Below are positions 1-9,925 of a stretch of DNA of 64,000 nt, in pieces. The notes below the pieces were generated by a model, which did no database searches, was not told where the DNA came from, and saw nothing but the letters and a program-made list of their open reading frames with translations. The translations under genes and the position numbers were made by a program. Source of the stretch: Hymenobacter cellulosilyticus (lineage in GTDB: Bacteria > Bacteroidota > Bacteroidia > Cytophagales > Hymenobacteraceae); contig NZ_CP095046.1 in the NCBI RefSeq assembly GCF_022919215.1, positions 1,044,501 through 1,108,500 on the forward strand. The letters run 5' to 3'. Each line of letters opens with the position of its first letter. Positions within the stretch are counted from its first letter, which is position 1.

Positions 1-1
1 G

Positions 2-712
2 GAATACTACCGGGCGTATCTGGCCAACTACCTGCTGGGCGGCTCGTTTGCCAGCCGCATCAACCACAACCTGCGCGAGGAAAAAGGCTACACCTACGGC
101 GCGTACTCCGGCTTCCGGGGCACCCGCTACGTAGGTCCGTTCACAGCCCAGGCCGGCGTGCGGGCCGATGCCACCACGGCTTCCCTAACCGAGTTTGGCA
201 AGGAGCTTAAAGGCTTCACCACCGGTATTTCTGATGACGAGCTGCAGCTGCTCAAGAATTCCGTAGGCCAGAGCGACGCGCTGAAGTATGAAACCGGTCA
301 GCAGAAGGCCGCCTTCCTGGCCCGTCTGCTCGAATACGACCTCACCCCCGACTTCGTGCAGCAGCAAAACGCCATCCTGACCAGCCTCAAGAAGGAAGAC
401 GTGCAGGCCACGGCCCAGAAATACCTGCCCGTCGATAATATGTACATCGTGGTAGTCGGCGACCGGAACAAGGTATACCCCGGCATTACTACGTTGGGCT
501 ACGAAATCGTGGAAATGGACGCCGAGGGCAACCGCCTCACCAAGGTCATACCGGCCGCCAGCACCGTAACCGCCGCTCCCGCTACCCCGGCTGCTGATGG
601 ACAAGACGTGAAAAAGGCCAAGTCTAAAACCAAGGACGATGACGGCCGCAAGGCTAAGCGCAAGCTCAAAAAGGACGAAGACGGCACCAAGGTGAAGGAG
701 AAAGCCGACTAG
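2..712 (+). CDS. M16 family metallopeptidase, C-terminal part (5' truncated by window edge)
   Basis: The reading frame is open from base 2 and ends at TAG 710-712, so the gene starts outside the window. The protein begins with EYYRAYLANYLLGGSFASR and then NLREEKGYTYGAYSGFRG, the conserved stretch of the C-terminal domain of M16 (pitrilysin/insulinase-like) peptidases, where LREE-KG-YG is typical. The zinc-binding HxxEH half is not in the window. About 45 residues at the C-terminus are rich in Lys, Asp and Ala and look disordered. M16 enzymes of this layout in Bacteroidota are usually secreted or periplasmic, but the signal peptide cannot be seen here. A strong terminator follows directly. The family assignment is fairly sure; substrate is unknown. 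Confidence 0.85.
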   Translation, partial: EYYRAYLANYLLGGSFASRINHNLREEKGYTYGAYSGFRGTRYVGPFTAQAGVRADATTASLTEFGKELKGFTTGISDDELQLLKNSVGQSDALKYETGQQKAAFLARLLEYDLTPDFVQQQNAILTSLKKEDVQATAQKYLPVDNMYIVVVGDRNKVYPGITTLGYEIVEMDAEGNRLTKVIPAASTVTAAPATPAADGQDVKKAKSKTKDDDGRKAKRKLKKDEDGTKVKEKAD

Positions 713-735
713 GCTCTGGCTCCCCGTCAATGCTG

Positions 736-770
736 AAAAAGCCCGGTTCCAGGTTGGGGCCGGGCTTTTT
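736..770 (+). terminator. Rho-independent terminator after the M16 peptidase
   Basis: AAAAAGCCCGG and CCGGGCTTTTT pair around a 13-base loop and end in a T run. It lies 24 bases after the stop codon and works symmetrically, so it may serve both strands. Confidence 0.85.
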
Positions 771-811
771 CATGGACTGTATCTAGCCTTGGCAAACCAC
801 CATCGGCCTCG

Positions 812-1075
812 CAGAACCCTTGAAGGTCCTTCTGAAAACTCCGGCCCGCCATTCAGAACTCTGTAGAGCCTCCCGAGAAACTTCGGAGGGCCGTGCAGAC
901 TTCTGTACGGCACCCATAGAAACTTCGGATGCCTTTCCAGAACTCTGGAAGGGTGACTTAGAAACCTGGGACGTCATTCCAGAACTCTGTAAGGGTGCCT
1001 CAGAAACCAAGGCAGCCCTTACAGAGCTCTGCAAAGCCCTGGAAGAAACTTTGGGGCACTTCCAGGACTCTCGCC
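812..1075. repeat. Degenerate 42-bp tandem repeat, six units plus a partial one
   Basis: A CAGAACTCTG-like core starts at 812, 854, 896, 938, 980 and 1022, exactly 42 bases apart, with a seventh shifted by one base at 1063. The second half of most units carries GAAACTTCGG-like sequence that resembles the core, so the unit may itself be a doubled 21-mer. Because 42 is a multiple of three, open frames run through it on both strands, but neither looks like a known protein and neither has a credible start. It fills most of the gap between the M16 gene and the DUF4175 gene. Confidence 0.85.
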
Positions 1076-1196
1076 GGTCTGGGCCTCCTGCCGGAGCGCC
1101 GAAACGGCTGGCCCGCGCCCATCCGGAACAATTTACCCCTGGGCTGTTGTCGTTTAGGTGAGCGGGGCTGCGTGCAGCCTCCGCAGCTATATTGCG

Positions 1197-1204
1197 TATC
1201 TTTC
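1197..1204 (+). promoter_or_regulatory. Possible -7 promoter element for the DUF4175 gene
   Basis: TATCTTTC is one base off the Bacteroidota -7 consensus TAnnTTTG and sits 47 bases before the GTG start at 1251. No convincing -33 TTG was seen at the usual spacing. Confidence 0.4.
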
Positions 1205-1250
1205 CGAAGAGCCTGCCTTGGGCTCTTTTAGTGGACTGGAAAAAGAATCT

Positions 1251-4200
1251 GTGCCTGTAACGACTACGAACGCGCCGGCCCTGGAGCAGGTTCTGGCGCA
1301 ACTGGATGCCTTTAAGCGGAAGTTTTACCTAAACCTGCTGGTGCGCGGCGCGCTGGTGGCGGGCGGGCTGCTGCTCACGCTTTTCCTGGTGTTCAATACC
1401 CTGGAATACTTCCTTTATCTGCCCACCTGGGTGCGGGCGGACTATTATTTGGCTTCTTGGCCCTGACGGTCTACGCCTTCGTGCGCTGGATCTGGCAACC
1501 TTTGGCCGCCCTGACCAACCTGCGCCGCCTGCTCAGCGACGAGCAAGCTGCCCAGCGCGTGGGTGAGCTGTTTCCGCAAGTGCAAGACAAGCTGCTCAAC
1601 GCCCTGCAGCTGCAAGGTCAGGCCCGGGAAAATGAGCTGATTGCCGCCAGCCTGGAGCAGCGTGCAGGCCAGCTCACCGGTTTGGAGTTTTCCCAGGGCA
1701 TCAACATCAAGAACCAGAGCCGGCCGCTGTGGAAGTACGTGGCCGTGCCCGCCGGTATCATGCTGCTTTTGCTGCTGGTGTACCCGGCCCTCTTCGTGCA
1801 GGGCACCGACCGGATTTTCCACTTCGACCGCGCTTACTCCCCGCCCGCCCCGTTCACGTTTGTCGTCGAGAACAAGGACCTCAAAGCTTTTAAGGGCGAA
1901 AACTACGAGCTGGCCGTGACGGTGGAAGGCGAGGCCCTTCCCAACGAAATCAACATCGTGTACGGGGGTCGGGAGCGGCGCCTGACCAAGGCTAGCGGCA
2001 ACCGCTACACCTACGAGTTCAAGCAGCTGCAGCGCGACGTGGAGTTTCAGCTCTCGGCCGCCGGCTTCACCTCCGACGATTACGACCTGCTGGTGCGCGA
2101 AAGACCCAACCTGCGCGACTTCGCCGTGCACGTTACCTACCCGACCTACATCGGCAAGCCCGCCGAAACCATCCGCAACACCGGCAACCTGACCGTGCCC
2201 GAGGGCAGCACCGTGCGCTGGGAATTCAGTACTGCCGCCACCGACGAGCTGCAGCTGCTGTTCACCAACCCTCAAGAAACCGTCACGGCTACCGAGTCGG
2301 GCGAGGGGTTTGAAACCTCGCGCCGCATCCTGAAAAGCCAGGAGTACGCCGTGCGCCTGCGCAATGCGGCCAGCCTCAACCGGGACCCAATTCAGTACCA
2401 AATCACCGCCATTCCGGACCTCGTGCCGGAAATTACGGTGGAGAGCTTTGCCGACACGACTTCCCTGCGCTACCTGGCCCTGGGCGGTGCCGTGCGGGAT
2501 GACTACGGCCTGAGCCGCCTGCAGCTCCACTACCGCGTGACGTCCAAAGCCCGGCCTAACGGCGACTACAAGGCCCGCGTTATTGCCCTGCAAAGCGGCC
2601 CCAGCCAGAGCTACGCCTACCAGTGGGACTTGGCCCCGCTCAACCTGAAGCCCGGCGACCGGGTGGAATACTTCCTGCAGGTGTGGGACAACGACGGCGT
2701 GCACGGCCCAAAATCGGCCCGGACGCGGGCGGCCGAGTTCAAGCTTCCTTCTACCAAGGAGCTGCGGGAGCAGATGAACGCCCAGTCGCAGTCGGTGCAG
2801 AACCAGCTGAGCCAGGCCGCCGAGAAGTCGAAGAAGCTGGAGCGGGAAATGGCCAAGACCGAGGACAAGCTCAAGACCAAGCGCAACCTCAACTTCCAGG
2901 ACAAAAAGCAGCTCCAGGACATGCTCCAGCAAAAAGAGCAGATGGATCAGCAGCTGGCCGACATGAAGAAGATGTTCGAGGAGCTGACCCAGAAGCAGGA
3001 CCAGATGGACCCCAAGAGCGAGGAGCTGCGCGACAAGGCCGAGGAGCTCAAGAAGCTGATGGACTCTTTGCTCGACCCCGAAACCAAGAAGCTCTACGAC
3101 CAGCTCAAGAAGCTGCTGGAAGAGCAGAAAACGCCCGACGCCCAGCTTCAAAAGATGCTGCAGCAGCTCGAAAACAAGGAAAACACCCTGCAGAAAGAGC
3201 TGGAGCGCGCCCTGGAGATGTTCAAGCAACTGCAGTTTGAGCAGAAGATGGAGCAGGCCACCGAAAAGCTGGAGCAGCTGGCCCAGGAGCAGGAAAAGCT
3301 GGCCGAGCAAACCGAGAAAAACGACAAGGACAACCAGCAGAAAGGCGACTCCAAGCAGGACCAGCAGCAAAAACAGGAACAGCTCAAGCAGGAGCAGGCC
3401 CAGAAGCAGCAGGAGTTTCAGGACGTGAAAAAGGACCTGGAAGACCTCAAGAAGATGGACGAGCAGCTCGACAACCAGAACGGCGCCGACGACATGAAGC
3501 AGGACCAGCAGGACGTGGACCAGCAGCAGCAGGAAAGCCAGGAGCAGCTCAGCAAGAGCCAGAACAAGAAAGCTAGCCAGAGCCAGAAGCAGGCCGCGCA
3601 GAAAATGCAGCAGATGGCCCAGAAGATGAAGCAGCAGCAAGAGGAAGAGCAGGACGAGCAGCAGCAGCAGAACATCGACGACCTGCGCGACATTCTCGAC
3701 AACCTCATCACGCTCAGCTTCGACCAGGAAAACCTGATGAAGCAGTTCCGCACCGTCGACCAGACCGACCCGCGCTTCGTGCAGCTGGGCCAGAACCAGC
3801 GCAAGCTCAAGGACGACGCGGCCATCATCCAGGACTCTTTGTATGCCCTGGCCAAGAAGGTTTTCCAGATCAAGTCGTTCGTAACCCGGGAAGTAGGGGA
3901 AATGAATGGGCAGATGGACGAGTCGCTGAACCAGATCCGGCAGCGCAACGTGGGCCGGGCTACCAGCAGCCAGCAGCTGGCCATGACTAGCATGAACAAC
4001 CTGGCGCTGATGCTCAATGACGCCCTGCAGCAGATGCAGCAGGAGCAGCGCGAGGGGCAGCAAAGCCAGCAGAGCGGGGGCAAGCCCGGCGGTAAAAAGA
4101 AGAAGAAAGGCAACTCGCCTGGCGAGGGTGGACTAGGCAAGATGCAGCAGCAGCTCAACCAGCAGATTCAGCAGCTGCAGCAGAGCGGCAAAACCGGTCG

Positions 4201-4639
4201 GGCTTTGTCGGAAGATTTGGCTAAACTCGCAGCTCAACAGCAAATGCTCCGTGAAGCCCTCAAAGAGCTGGATAAGTTGCAGCAAGGCAGCAAGCAAGGC
4301 AAAGGCCAGGCCGGCGCAGGCGGCACCGGCGACGTGAAGAAATTAATGGAACAAACCGAAACCGACCTCGTAAACAAGCGGCTAACGGAGCAAACCATTT
4401 TGCGTCAGCGTCAAATCATGACCCGTTTGCTGGAAGTCGAGAAATCGGCTCGGGAGCGGGACCAGGATGACAAGCGTGAAGCGCAGACTGCTCAGAACCG
4501 CCCACCGGTGTTTCCCCCTGCTTTTGATAAATATAAGCAGCAGAAAAACCGCCAAACGGAGCTGCTACGGAGTGTTCCACCGGCCCTCACGCCTTACTAT
4601 CAGCGGGAGGTAAGTGAATATTTTCAGAAAATGAAATAG
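1251..4639 (+). CDS. DUF4175 family large membrane protein (one frameshift near 1448)
   Basis: Two overlapping frames join into one protein of about 1129 residues if one T is added to the TTT at 1448-1450: the first frame ends in ...VRADYY and the second continues FGFLALTVYAFVRW, completing a second membrane helix. Membrane segments lie near residues 31-52, 67-82 and 162-182. An Ig-like, beta-rich extracytoplasmic region follows, then from about residue 500 a very long Gln/Lys/Glu-rich coiled coil, and a C-terminal part with more Gln-rich helices and a GGKPGGKKKKKG linker. This matches the DUF4175 family of Bacteroidota, whose function is unknown. GTG 1251 was chosen because the longer version starts inside noncoding-looking DNA. 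The next gene follows after 41 bases. The shift is probably a sequencing error. Confidence 0.8.
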
Positions 4640-4680
4640 TGTTCCGCTAATTTTACCGCCCTGCTCCCTTTTACATACCT

Positions 4681-5139
4681 ATGAAACAGGTTAAAATTCA
4701 GATTCCTTCGCTCGTCGAAAATATCCGCGTCGTAGAAAGCTTTATCGACAACTCGAAGGATACGTTTCACATCGAAGATGATATCTATGGCAACATCATG
4801 GTCGCCGTTACGGAGGCCGTGAACAATGCCATTCGTCACGGCAACAAGTTCGACAAGGACCGCAACGTGTACTTGTCCCTGTATGTCGACAAGGACCGGG
4901 TGAAGTTTGAGGTGGAGGACGAAGGCGAAGGGTTCGACTACACCGACTTGCTGGACCCCACCGCGCCCGAAAACCTGGAGAACCCCGGGGGCCGCGGCAT
5001 CTTCCTCATTCGCCACCTGGCCGATGAGGTGGAGTTCACCAAAGACGGCCGCAACGTGCAGCTGACCTTTATGCTCACGCCGGCCGAAACCGACGAGTCT
5101 TCCGCCACCGACACCGTATCTTCCGAAAACGCGGCATGA
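4681..5139 (+). CDS. RsbW-like anti-sigma regulatory factor / serine kinase ATPase domain protein
   Basis: The 152-residue protein consists of a single GHKL (HATPase_c) ATP-binding domain. The N box is visible as AVTEAVNNAIRHGNKFD near residues 43-59, and the glycine-rich lid as GGRGIFLIRHL near residues 101-111, preceded by DEGEGFDY. This is the layout of RsbW/SpoIIAB-type kinases that bind and phosphorylate anti-sigma antagonists in the cytoplasm. No partner anti-anti-sigma gene is adjacent, so the target is unknown. The short acidic Ser/Thr-rich tail is not conserved in the family. Its stop overlaps the ybeY start in ATGA, so the two genes are translationally coupled. Confidence 0.85.
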   Translation: MKQVKIQIPSLVENIRVVESFIDNSKDTFHIEDDIYGNIMVAVTEAVNNAIRHGNKFDKDRNVYLSLYVDKDRVKFEVEDEGEGFDYTDLLDPTAPENLENPGGRGIFLIRHLADEVEFTKDGRNVQLTFMLTPAETDESSATDTVSSENAA

Positions 5140-5627
5140 ACCAGCACCCTCCCGGCACGGAAAATGAAATGAATGCGGGCCTTCCCGAGGAGTCGCACGA
5201 GTCGCATGGCATCGAGTTCCTGGTCGAAGACGTTGACTTCGAACTGGCTGAGGCCGAGGCGCTGACTTCCTGGGTGGAGAAGATTGCCGAGGTGCACGAG
5301 CATAAAATCGTGCAGCTGACGTATATTTTCTGTTCCGACGAGTATCTGCACCGCGTCAACGTCGAGTACCTCGACCACGACACGTATACCGACGTCATCA
5401 CCTTCGATAACGCCGACGATGCCGATATCATCGAGGGCGACATTTTCATTAGCGTCGACCGGGTGCGGGAGAATGCTCAGCAGCTAGGTGTCACGTTCCA
5501 CGACGAGCTGCACCGCGTTATGATTCACGGCGTGCTGCACCTGCTGGGCTACGCCGACAAAGACCTGCTGAGCCAGACGGCCATGCGTAAGAAGGAGGAT
5601 TACTGCCTTTCGCTGCGCGCTTTCTAG
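5136..5627 (+). CDS. ybeY: Endoribonuclease YbeY (rRNA maturation factor)
   Basis: The 163-residue protein has the YbeY metal motif HGVLHLLGYADKD near residues 130-142 and the TDVITFD strand near residues 88-94. YbeY is a single-strand endoribonuclease needed for 16S rRNA 3' end maturation and ribosome quality control. The third metal ligand of the E. coli enzyme (His in HGxLHLxGYDH) is replaced by Asp-Lys. I recall the same change in other Bacteroidota, so I do not read it as inactivation. An N-terminal stretch of about 25 residues is poorly conserved. ATG at 5136 overlaps the upstream ATPase gene by four bases. A terminator follows the gene. Confidence 0.9.
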   Translation: MNQHPPGTENEMNAGLPEESHESHGIEFLVEDVDFELAEAEALTSWVEKIAEVHEHKIVQLTYIFCSDEYLHRVNVEYLDHDTYTDVITFDNADDADIIEGDIFISVDRVRENAQQLGVTFHDELHRVMIHGVLHLLGYADKDLLSQTAMRKKEDYCLSLRAF

Positions 5628-5652
5628 AAGTCAGGTTTACCGTTATTTTCGT

Positions 5653-5684
5653 AAAGACGCCCGCAGCAATGCAGGCGTTTTTTG
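5653..5684 (+). terminator. Rho-independent terminator after ybeY
   Basis: ACGCCCGCA and TGCAGGCGT form a short stem with a GCAA-type loop followed by a run of six T residues. Confidence 0.75.
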
Positions 5685-5750
5685 TTTATTCATCAGTTGG
5701 CTGCTTATCCTTGGCCAGCCAGACTTAGGCTTTACTCTCTGCCTTACGCT

Positions 5751-6479
5751 ATGTCCGCTTCTTCGGCTCACAACCTGATTATCCCCGGCGAGGCGCTGGA
5801 CTTTTACCTGAGCCAGGGCTATTACCGGATGCATCAGGACCTGTTTACCTGCCGCTTTCTGCCCATTGAGGGCGGCTTTTATACGGTCCACTGGCTGCGC
5901 ATTGCATTAGGTGAGGTGCAGTACGGCCCCGAGCAGCGCCGGCTGCTGCGCCTGGGGGAACGGTTTACGGTGCGGCGGCGGCCATTTCAGCTAACCGATG
6001 AACTAGAGGAATTGTACGCTGCCTACCGCGGCTCCATCAGCTTCGATGCGCCGCCCACGGTGGAGTCGTTTTTGCTGGCCGGAGCTACGCATAATGTATT
6101 TACGACCGAAGTCTTTGAAATTCGGGACGGGGAGCGGCTGGTGGCGGCCGGTATTTTCGACTGCGGCGCCCGCAGCTTGGCCGGCATCATGAACTTCTAC
6201 CACCCCGAGTACCGCAAGTTCAGTTTGGGCAAATACCTGATGCTGCGCAAAATTGAGCACGCCCGGGAGCTGCACCACCGCTACTATTACCCCGGCTACA
6301 TTGCCCACGGCTTCCCCAAGTTCGACTACAAGCTGTTCCCTTGCCCGGCCGCTACGGAAGTCTTCGATGCCCGCCGCAGCCGGTGGGAGCCTTTCTCCTG
6401 GGAAACCGTGGCCCGCCAATCCGCTGATTTGCTTAGTGATTGGCAGGACGACGAGTTGAGCAGCTTCGACGAGGCCTGA
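5751..6479 (+). CDS. Arginine-tRNA-protein transferase-like protein (ATE C-terminal / GNAT-like fold)
   Basis: The 242-residue protein resembles the C-terminal domain of arginyl/leucyl-tRNA-protein transferases: FRGSISFDAPP-like YRGSISFDAPP in the middle, then AAGIFDCGARSLAGIMNFYHPEYRKFSLGKY with the acyltransferase signature, and YYPGYIAHGFPKFDYK near the end. These enzymes attach an amino acid from aminoacyl-tRNA to protein N-termini, marking them for degradation. The Cys-rich N-terminal domain of bacterial Bpt/ATE is not evident, so catalytic specificity is uncertain. ATG 5751 is chosen because the first 23 codons of the longer frame overlap the terminator and do not look conserved. It lies alone between ybeY and mnmG. 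Confidence 0.65.
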   Translation: MSASSAHNLIIPGEALDFYLSQGYYRMHQDLFTCRFLPIEGGFYTVHWLRIALGEVQYGPEQRRLLRLGERFTVRRRPFQLTDELEELYAAYRGSISFDAPPTVESFLLAGATHNVFTTEVFEIRDGERLVAAGIFDCGARSLAGIMNFYHPEYRKFSLGKYLMLRKIEHARELHHRYYYPGYIAHGFPKFDYKLFPCPAATEVFDARRSRWEPFSWETVARQSADLLSDWQDDELSSFDEA

Positions 6480-6513
6480 GCAAGCTCACCGCGCAGAAAA
6501 GCAGCTGAGTGCG

Positions 6514-6521
6514 TATCTTTG
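6514..6521 (+). promoter_or_regulatory. Bacteroidota -7 promoter element upstream of mnmG
   Basis: TATCTTTG is an exact match to TAnnTTTG. It lies 227 bases before the mnmG ATG, which implies a leader of about 220 bases in which I see no other gene or clear structure. Confidence 0.5.
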
Positions 6522-6748
6522 CGCACGTTTTGAGCGTGTTGCCCCGGCATCCGCAGTTGATTCCCTTGAATAAAGCACCGGCCCGATGGTGGGTGCCTGC
6601 TGTTCGAAAGAAGTGCGAACTTTCCCTTAACCGGTTACTGTTTGCCTCCAACGGCCAGCGCATTGGGGCTAGAGTTAAACCACTGGGTTTAACCCTCCGT
6701 CGTCTGCAATCCGCGCCATCCGTCGAATCCGTCTAAAATCCGCGGTCC

Positions 6749-8616
6749 ATGTTTCAGCAAGAAGAGTACGATGTTATTGTAGTAGGTGCCGGCCACGCTG
6801 GTTGTGAAGCGGCAGCTGCCGCGGCCAACCTGGGCTCCAAGGTCCTGCTGGTCACGATGAACATGAACACCATTGCCCAGATGTCGTGCAATCCGGCCAT
6901 GGGTGGGGTGGCCAAGGGCCAGATCGTGCGGGAAGTGGATGCGCTGGGCGGGCAGTCGGGCATTATCACCGACAAGACGATGATTCAGTTCCGGATGCTG
7001 AACCGCTCGAAAGGCCCCGCCATGTGGAGCCCCGGGCGCAGTCGGACCGGATGCGCTTTGCCGAGGAGTGGCGCAACACGCTGGAGCAAACCCCGAACGT
7101 AGACTTCTGGCAGGAATCGGTGACGGGCATCGTGGTAGAAAACGACACGGTGGTGGGCGTCAAAACTCAGCTCGGCATCGAGTTTCGGGGCAAGTCGGTG
7201 GTGCTGACTAATGGCACCTTCCTCAACGGCCTGATTCACATCGGCGAGAAAAACTTCGGCGGGGGCCGCGCCGCTGAGAAGAAAAGCACCGGCATCACCG
7301 AGCAGCTCCTGGAGCTGGGCTTCGAAACGGGCCGCATGAAAACCGGCACCCCGCCCCGCGTGGACGGTCGCAGCCTGGACTATTCCAAAATGGAAGAGCA
7401 GGCCGGCGACGAGGTGCCCAGCAAGTTCAGCTACCTCGATACGCCCGCTCTGGTCAAGCAGCGCCCCTGCTACATCACCTATACCAACCAGGAGGTGCAC
7501 GACATTCTGCGCGAGGGGTTCGAGAAGTCGCCCATGTTCCAGGGCCGCATCAAGGGCCTGGGGCCGCGCTACTGCCCGAGTGTAGAAGACAAAATCAACC
7601 GCTTTGCCGACAAGGACCGCCACCAGATCTTCGTGGAGCCCGAGGGCAGCAGCACCGTAGAAATGTACATCAACGGCTTCAGCAGTTCGTTGCCGGAAGA
7701 CGTGCAGTACCGGGCCCTGCGCAAAATTGCGGGCTTCGAGAATGCCAAGATGTTCCGCCCCGGCTACGCCATTGAGTACGACTTCTTCCCGCCGACCCAG
7801 CTCAACCTGACCCTGGAAACCAAGCGGGTGAAGAACCTCTACTTCGCCGGCCAGATCAACGGCACGACGGGCTATGAGGAAGCCGCCTGCCAGGGCCTGA
7901 TGGCCGGTATCAATGCCCACAACAAGGTACACGGCCGGGAGCCTTTCATCCTGAAGCGGAGTGAGGCCTACATCGGCGTGCTCATCGACGACCTCGTGAA
8001 CAAGGGTACCGACGAGCCCTACCGCATGTTTACCTCCCGGGCCGAGTACCGCATCTTGCTGCGCCAGGACAACGCCGACCTGCGCCTGACGCCCCTGGGC
8101 CACGCCCTGGGTCTGGCCTCGGATGAGCGGATGGAGCGGGTGCAGCGCAAGCAGCAGGAAACGGCCGAAGTAGTAAAGCTGCTCAAGAATTTCAGCATCG
8201 AGCCTTCGGAAATCAACGGTTTGCTGGAAGAGCTGGGCTCGGCCACCATCCACGAGAAAACCCGCGCCGTGAACCTGCTACGCCGGCCCAACGTGGAGCT
8301 GGAACACTTGACCAGCACCTTGCCCGCCCTCACCTTGGCCCTTGGTCAGTACCAGCCCGACAGCCTGGAACAGGCCATTATTGCTATTAAGTACGAGTCC
8401 TACATCGAGAAGGAAAACCAACAGGCCGCCCGCGTGGCCGAGCTGGAAAACTTCGTGATTCAGGGTCGCCTCGACTATAAGCAGATGCCGGCCCTCTCGC
8501 ACGAGGCCCGGGAGAAGCTGCTCAAGGTGCAGCCCGAAACCCTGGGTCAGGCCTCGCGCATCAGCGGAGTGTCGCCGGCCGACGTTTCGGTGCTGATGGT
8601 GTACCTTGGCCGATAA
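6749..8616 (+). CDS. mnmG: tRNA uridine-5-carboxymethylaminomethyl modification enzyme MnmG (one frameshift near 7031)
   Basis: The N-terminal frame shows the FAD-binding [12 protein letters not shown] near residues 11-22 and [24 protein letters not shown]. It breaks after KGPAMWSP, and the continuing frame resumes [13 protein letters not shown], exactly the expected MnmG sequence. One extra C in the CCCC at 7030-7033 restores a protein of 622 residues, the normal length. Later motifs include [23 protein letters not shown] and the C-terminal [18 protein letters not shown]. With MnmE it adds the carboxymethylaminomethyl group to wobble U34 of several tRNAs, using FAD, NADH and methylene-tetrahydrofolate. 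mnmG lies near the replication origin in many bacteria, which fits the oriC candidate 3 kb downstream. The shift is most likely a sequencing error. Confidence 0.93.
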
Positions 8617-8630
8617 TTGAGAACTCAATG

Positions 8631-8695
8631 CTCAGAACTCAGAAGTTAGCAACGGAGAAGCTTTTTGGCGCTCCAACTGACTTCTGAGTTCTGGG
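8631..8695. repeat. Intergenic inverted repeat between mnmG and the methyltransferase gene
   Basis: CTCAGAACTCAGAAGT at 8631-8646 is mirrored by ACTTCTGAGTTCTGGG at 8680-8695 with one mismatch, around a 33-base loop. A further TTCTGAG follows. It could act as a weak terminator or as a dispersed hairpin repeat. Confidence 0.7.
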
Positions 8696-8728
8696 TTCTG
8701 AGCTCTTACTTCTTAATTCAAGAAAAGC

Positions 8729-9621
8729 GTGTCGTACGAACGTCTGGATAATTGCCCGGTTTGTGGCAAAAGCGAGTTTCGCAACAAACTGGTAGTAGAA
8801 GATAAGTCGGTGAGCAAGGAAAGCTTTGCCATCGTGCAGTGCGAAAACTGCACCTTCCAGTTTACCAACCCACGGCCCGGCATCGAGGCCATCGGGCGCT
8901 ACTACGAGTCGGACGACTACGTTTCGCACAACAGCACTGCCACCGGCGTTATCAACCAGGCGTACAAAGTCGCCCGGTTTTTTACCATGCGCCGCAAGGT
9001 GGCCCTGGTTAATAAGCTGGCTCCGCGCAAGGGCAAGCTCCTGGACTACGGCTGCGGCACGGGACATTTTCTGGCGGCGGCCCGCTCCGGCGGCTGGCAG
9101 GTAGCCGGTGTTGAGCCCAACGCCCGCGCCCAGCAGGAAGCCTCTGAGCGGGTAGGGCAGCCTATCGGCAACGAAAGCCTGGTCACGTTTGAGTCGGCTT
9201 CTTTCGACGCCATTACGCTCTGGCACGTGCTGGAGCACGTGCACAACCTGAACGAAACGCTGCAGCAGCTCGTGCGCCTGCTCAAGCCCGACGGTGTGCT
9301 CATCATTGCCGTGCCCAACGTGGACAGCCTTGATGCCCAGCATTACCGCCAGGACTGGGCCGCCTACGACGTGCCCCGGCACCTCTACCACTTCAGCCCC
9401 AAAACCATGAAGCTGCTGCTCAAAAAGCACAAGCTCACGGTACCCGAAACCCTGCCCATGCCCCTGGATGCTTACTACGTGAGCATGCTCAGCGAGAAGC
9501 ACCGGGCCGAGCGGGCGGCGGGCTGATGAACGTGCTCAAGGCCGGCTACAAATCCAATAAGTACGCCGAGGAACACGAAGGCCTGTACTCGAGCGTTATC
9601 TACGTAGCCCACAAACGCTAG
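8729..9621 (+). CDS. Class I SAM-dependent methyltransferase with N-terminal zinc-ribbon-like motif (one frameshift near 9513)
   Basis: The protein starts at GTG 8729 with a four-cysteine motif (CPVCG near residue 8 and CENC near residue 38). A Rossmann methyltransferase domain follows, with motif I LLDYGCGTGHFLAAA near residue 100 and WHVLEHVHN near residue 165. The frame ends early in ...KHRAERAAG, but the next frame continues GLMNVLKAGYKSNKYAEEHE...VAHKR. Adding one G in the GGG at 9513-9515 gives 297 residues. Such Cys-motif methyltransferases often modify sugars or small envelope metabolites; the substrate here is unknown. It is followed after four bases by a small membrane protein gene. 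Confidence 0.8.
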
Positions 9622-9625
9622 AGCC

Positions 9626-9925
9626 ATGCGGGCACTGCGGCTGTGGCTGGTTTTGGGTGGGCTCCTGATGAGCCGCCTCGCCGGAGCCGGCAGGGTAGGG
9701 GAGGGGCCAAAGCCTTTGCTGCCAATAGCTTCGGTTTCCGCTCACTTGGTCCTGCTGCCCGACACGGCCCGCAAGGTGCTGGCGCCCAACTCGGTTTCTA
9801 CCGCGCCGGTCGTGCTGCTGCCCGCCGACGACAAGCCTACGCGCGCCGTTAGTTTGCGCATTCTCGGGGCCATTGCTTTTCTTACCGTTACCACCCTTTT
9901 GCTCTATAATGTCCGTTCGCGCTAA
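9626..9925 (+). CDS. Small hypothetical membrane protein
   Basis: The 99-residue protein has a hydrophobic N-terminus that looks like a signal peptide (LRLWLVLGGLLMSRLAGAG) and a single C-terminal membrane helix near residues 79-95. I do not recognise the family. It begins four bases after the methyltransferase stop and its last 17 bases overlap the start of the Ig-like lipoprotein gene, which suggests that the three genes are co-transcribed. Its start codon and codon position bias are compatible with coding, but without homologues it stays uncertain. Confidence 0.55.
   Translation: MRALRLWLVLGGLLMSRLAGAGRVGEGPKPLLPIASVSAHLVLLPDTARKVLAPNSVSTAPVVLLPADDKPTRAVSLRILGAIAFLTVTTLLLYNVRSR

Noticed and set aside
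783-1301. Open frames on both strands across the 42-bp repeat
   Set aside because: They are open only because the repeat unit is a multiple of three. There is no conserved domain, plausible start or codon bias, and the - strand frame would overlap the DUF4175 start.
1445-4063. An 872-residue open frame on the - strand opposite the DUF4175 gene
   Set aside because: It is Leu- and His-rich, has no recognisable domain, and mirrors the Gln/Lys/Glu-rich coiled coil on the + strand. High GC at third positions keeps the antisense frame open.
6749-8616. Programmed ribosomal frameshifting as an explanation of the mnmG, lptB and pdhA shifts
   Set aside because: There is no slippery heptamer with downstream structure at these points, the families are not known to recode, and the same one-base deletions recur at homopolymers in twelve genes.
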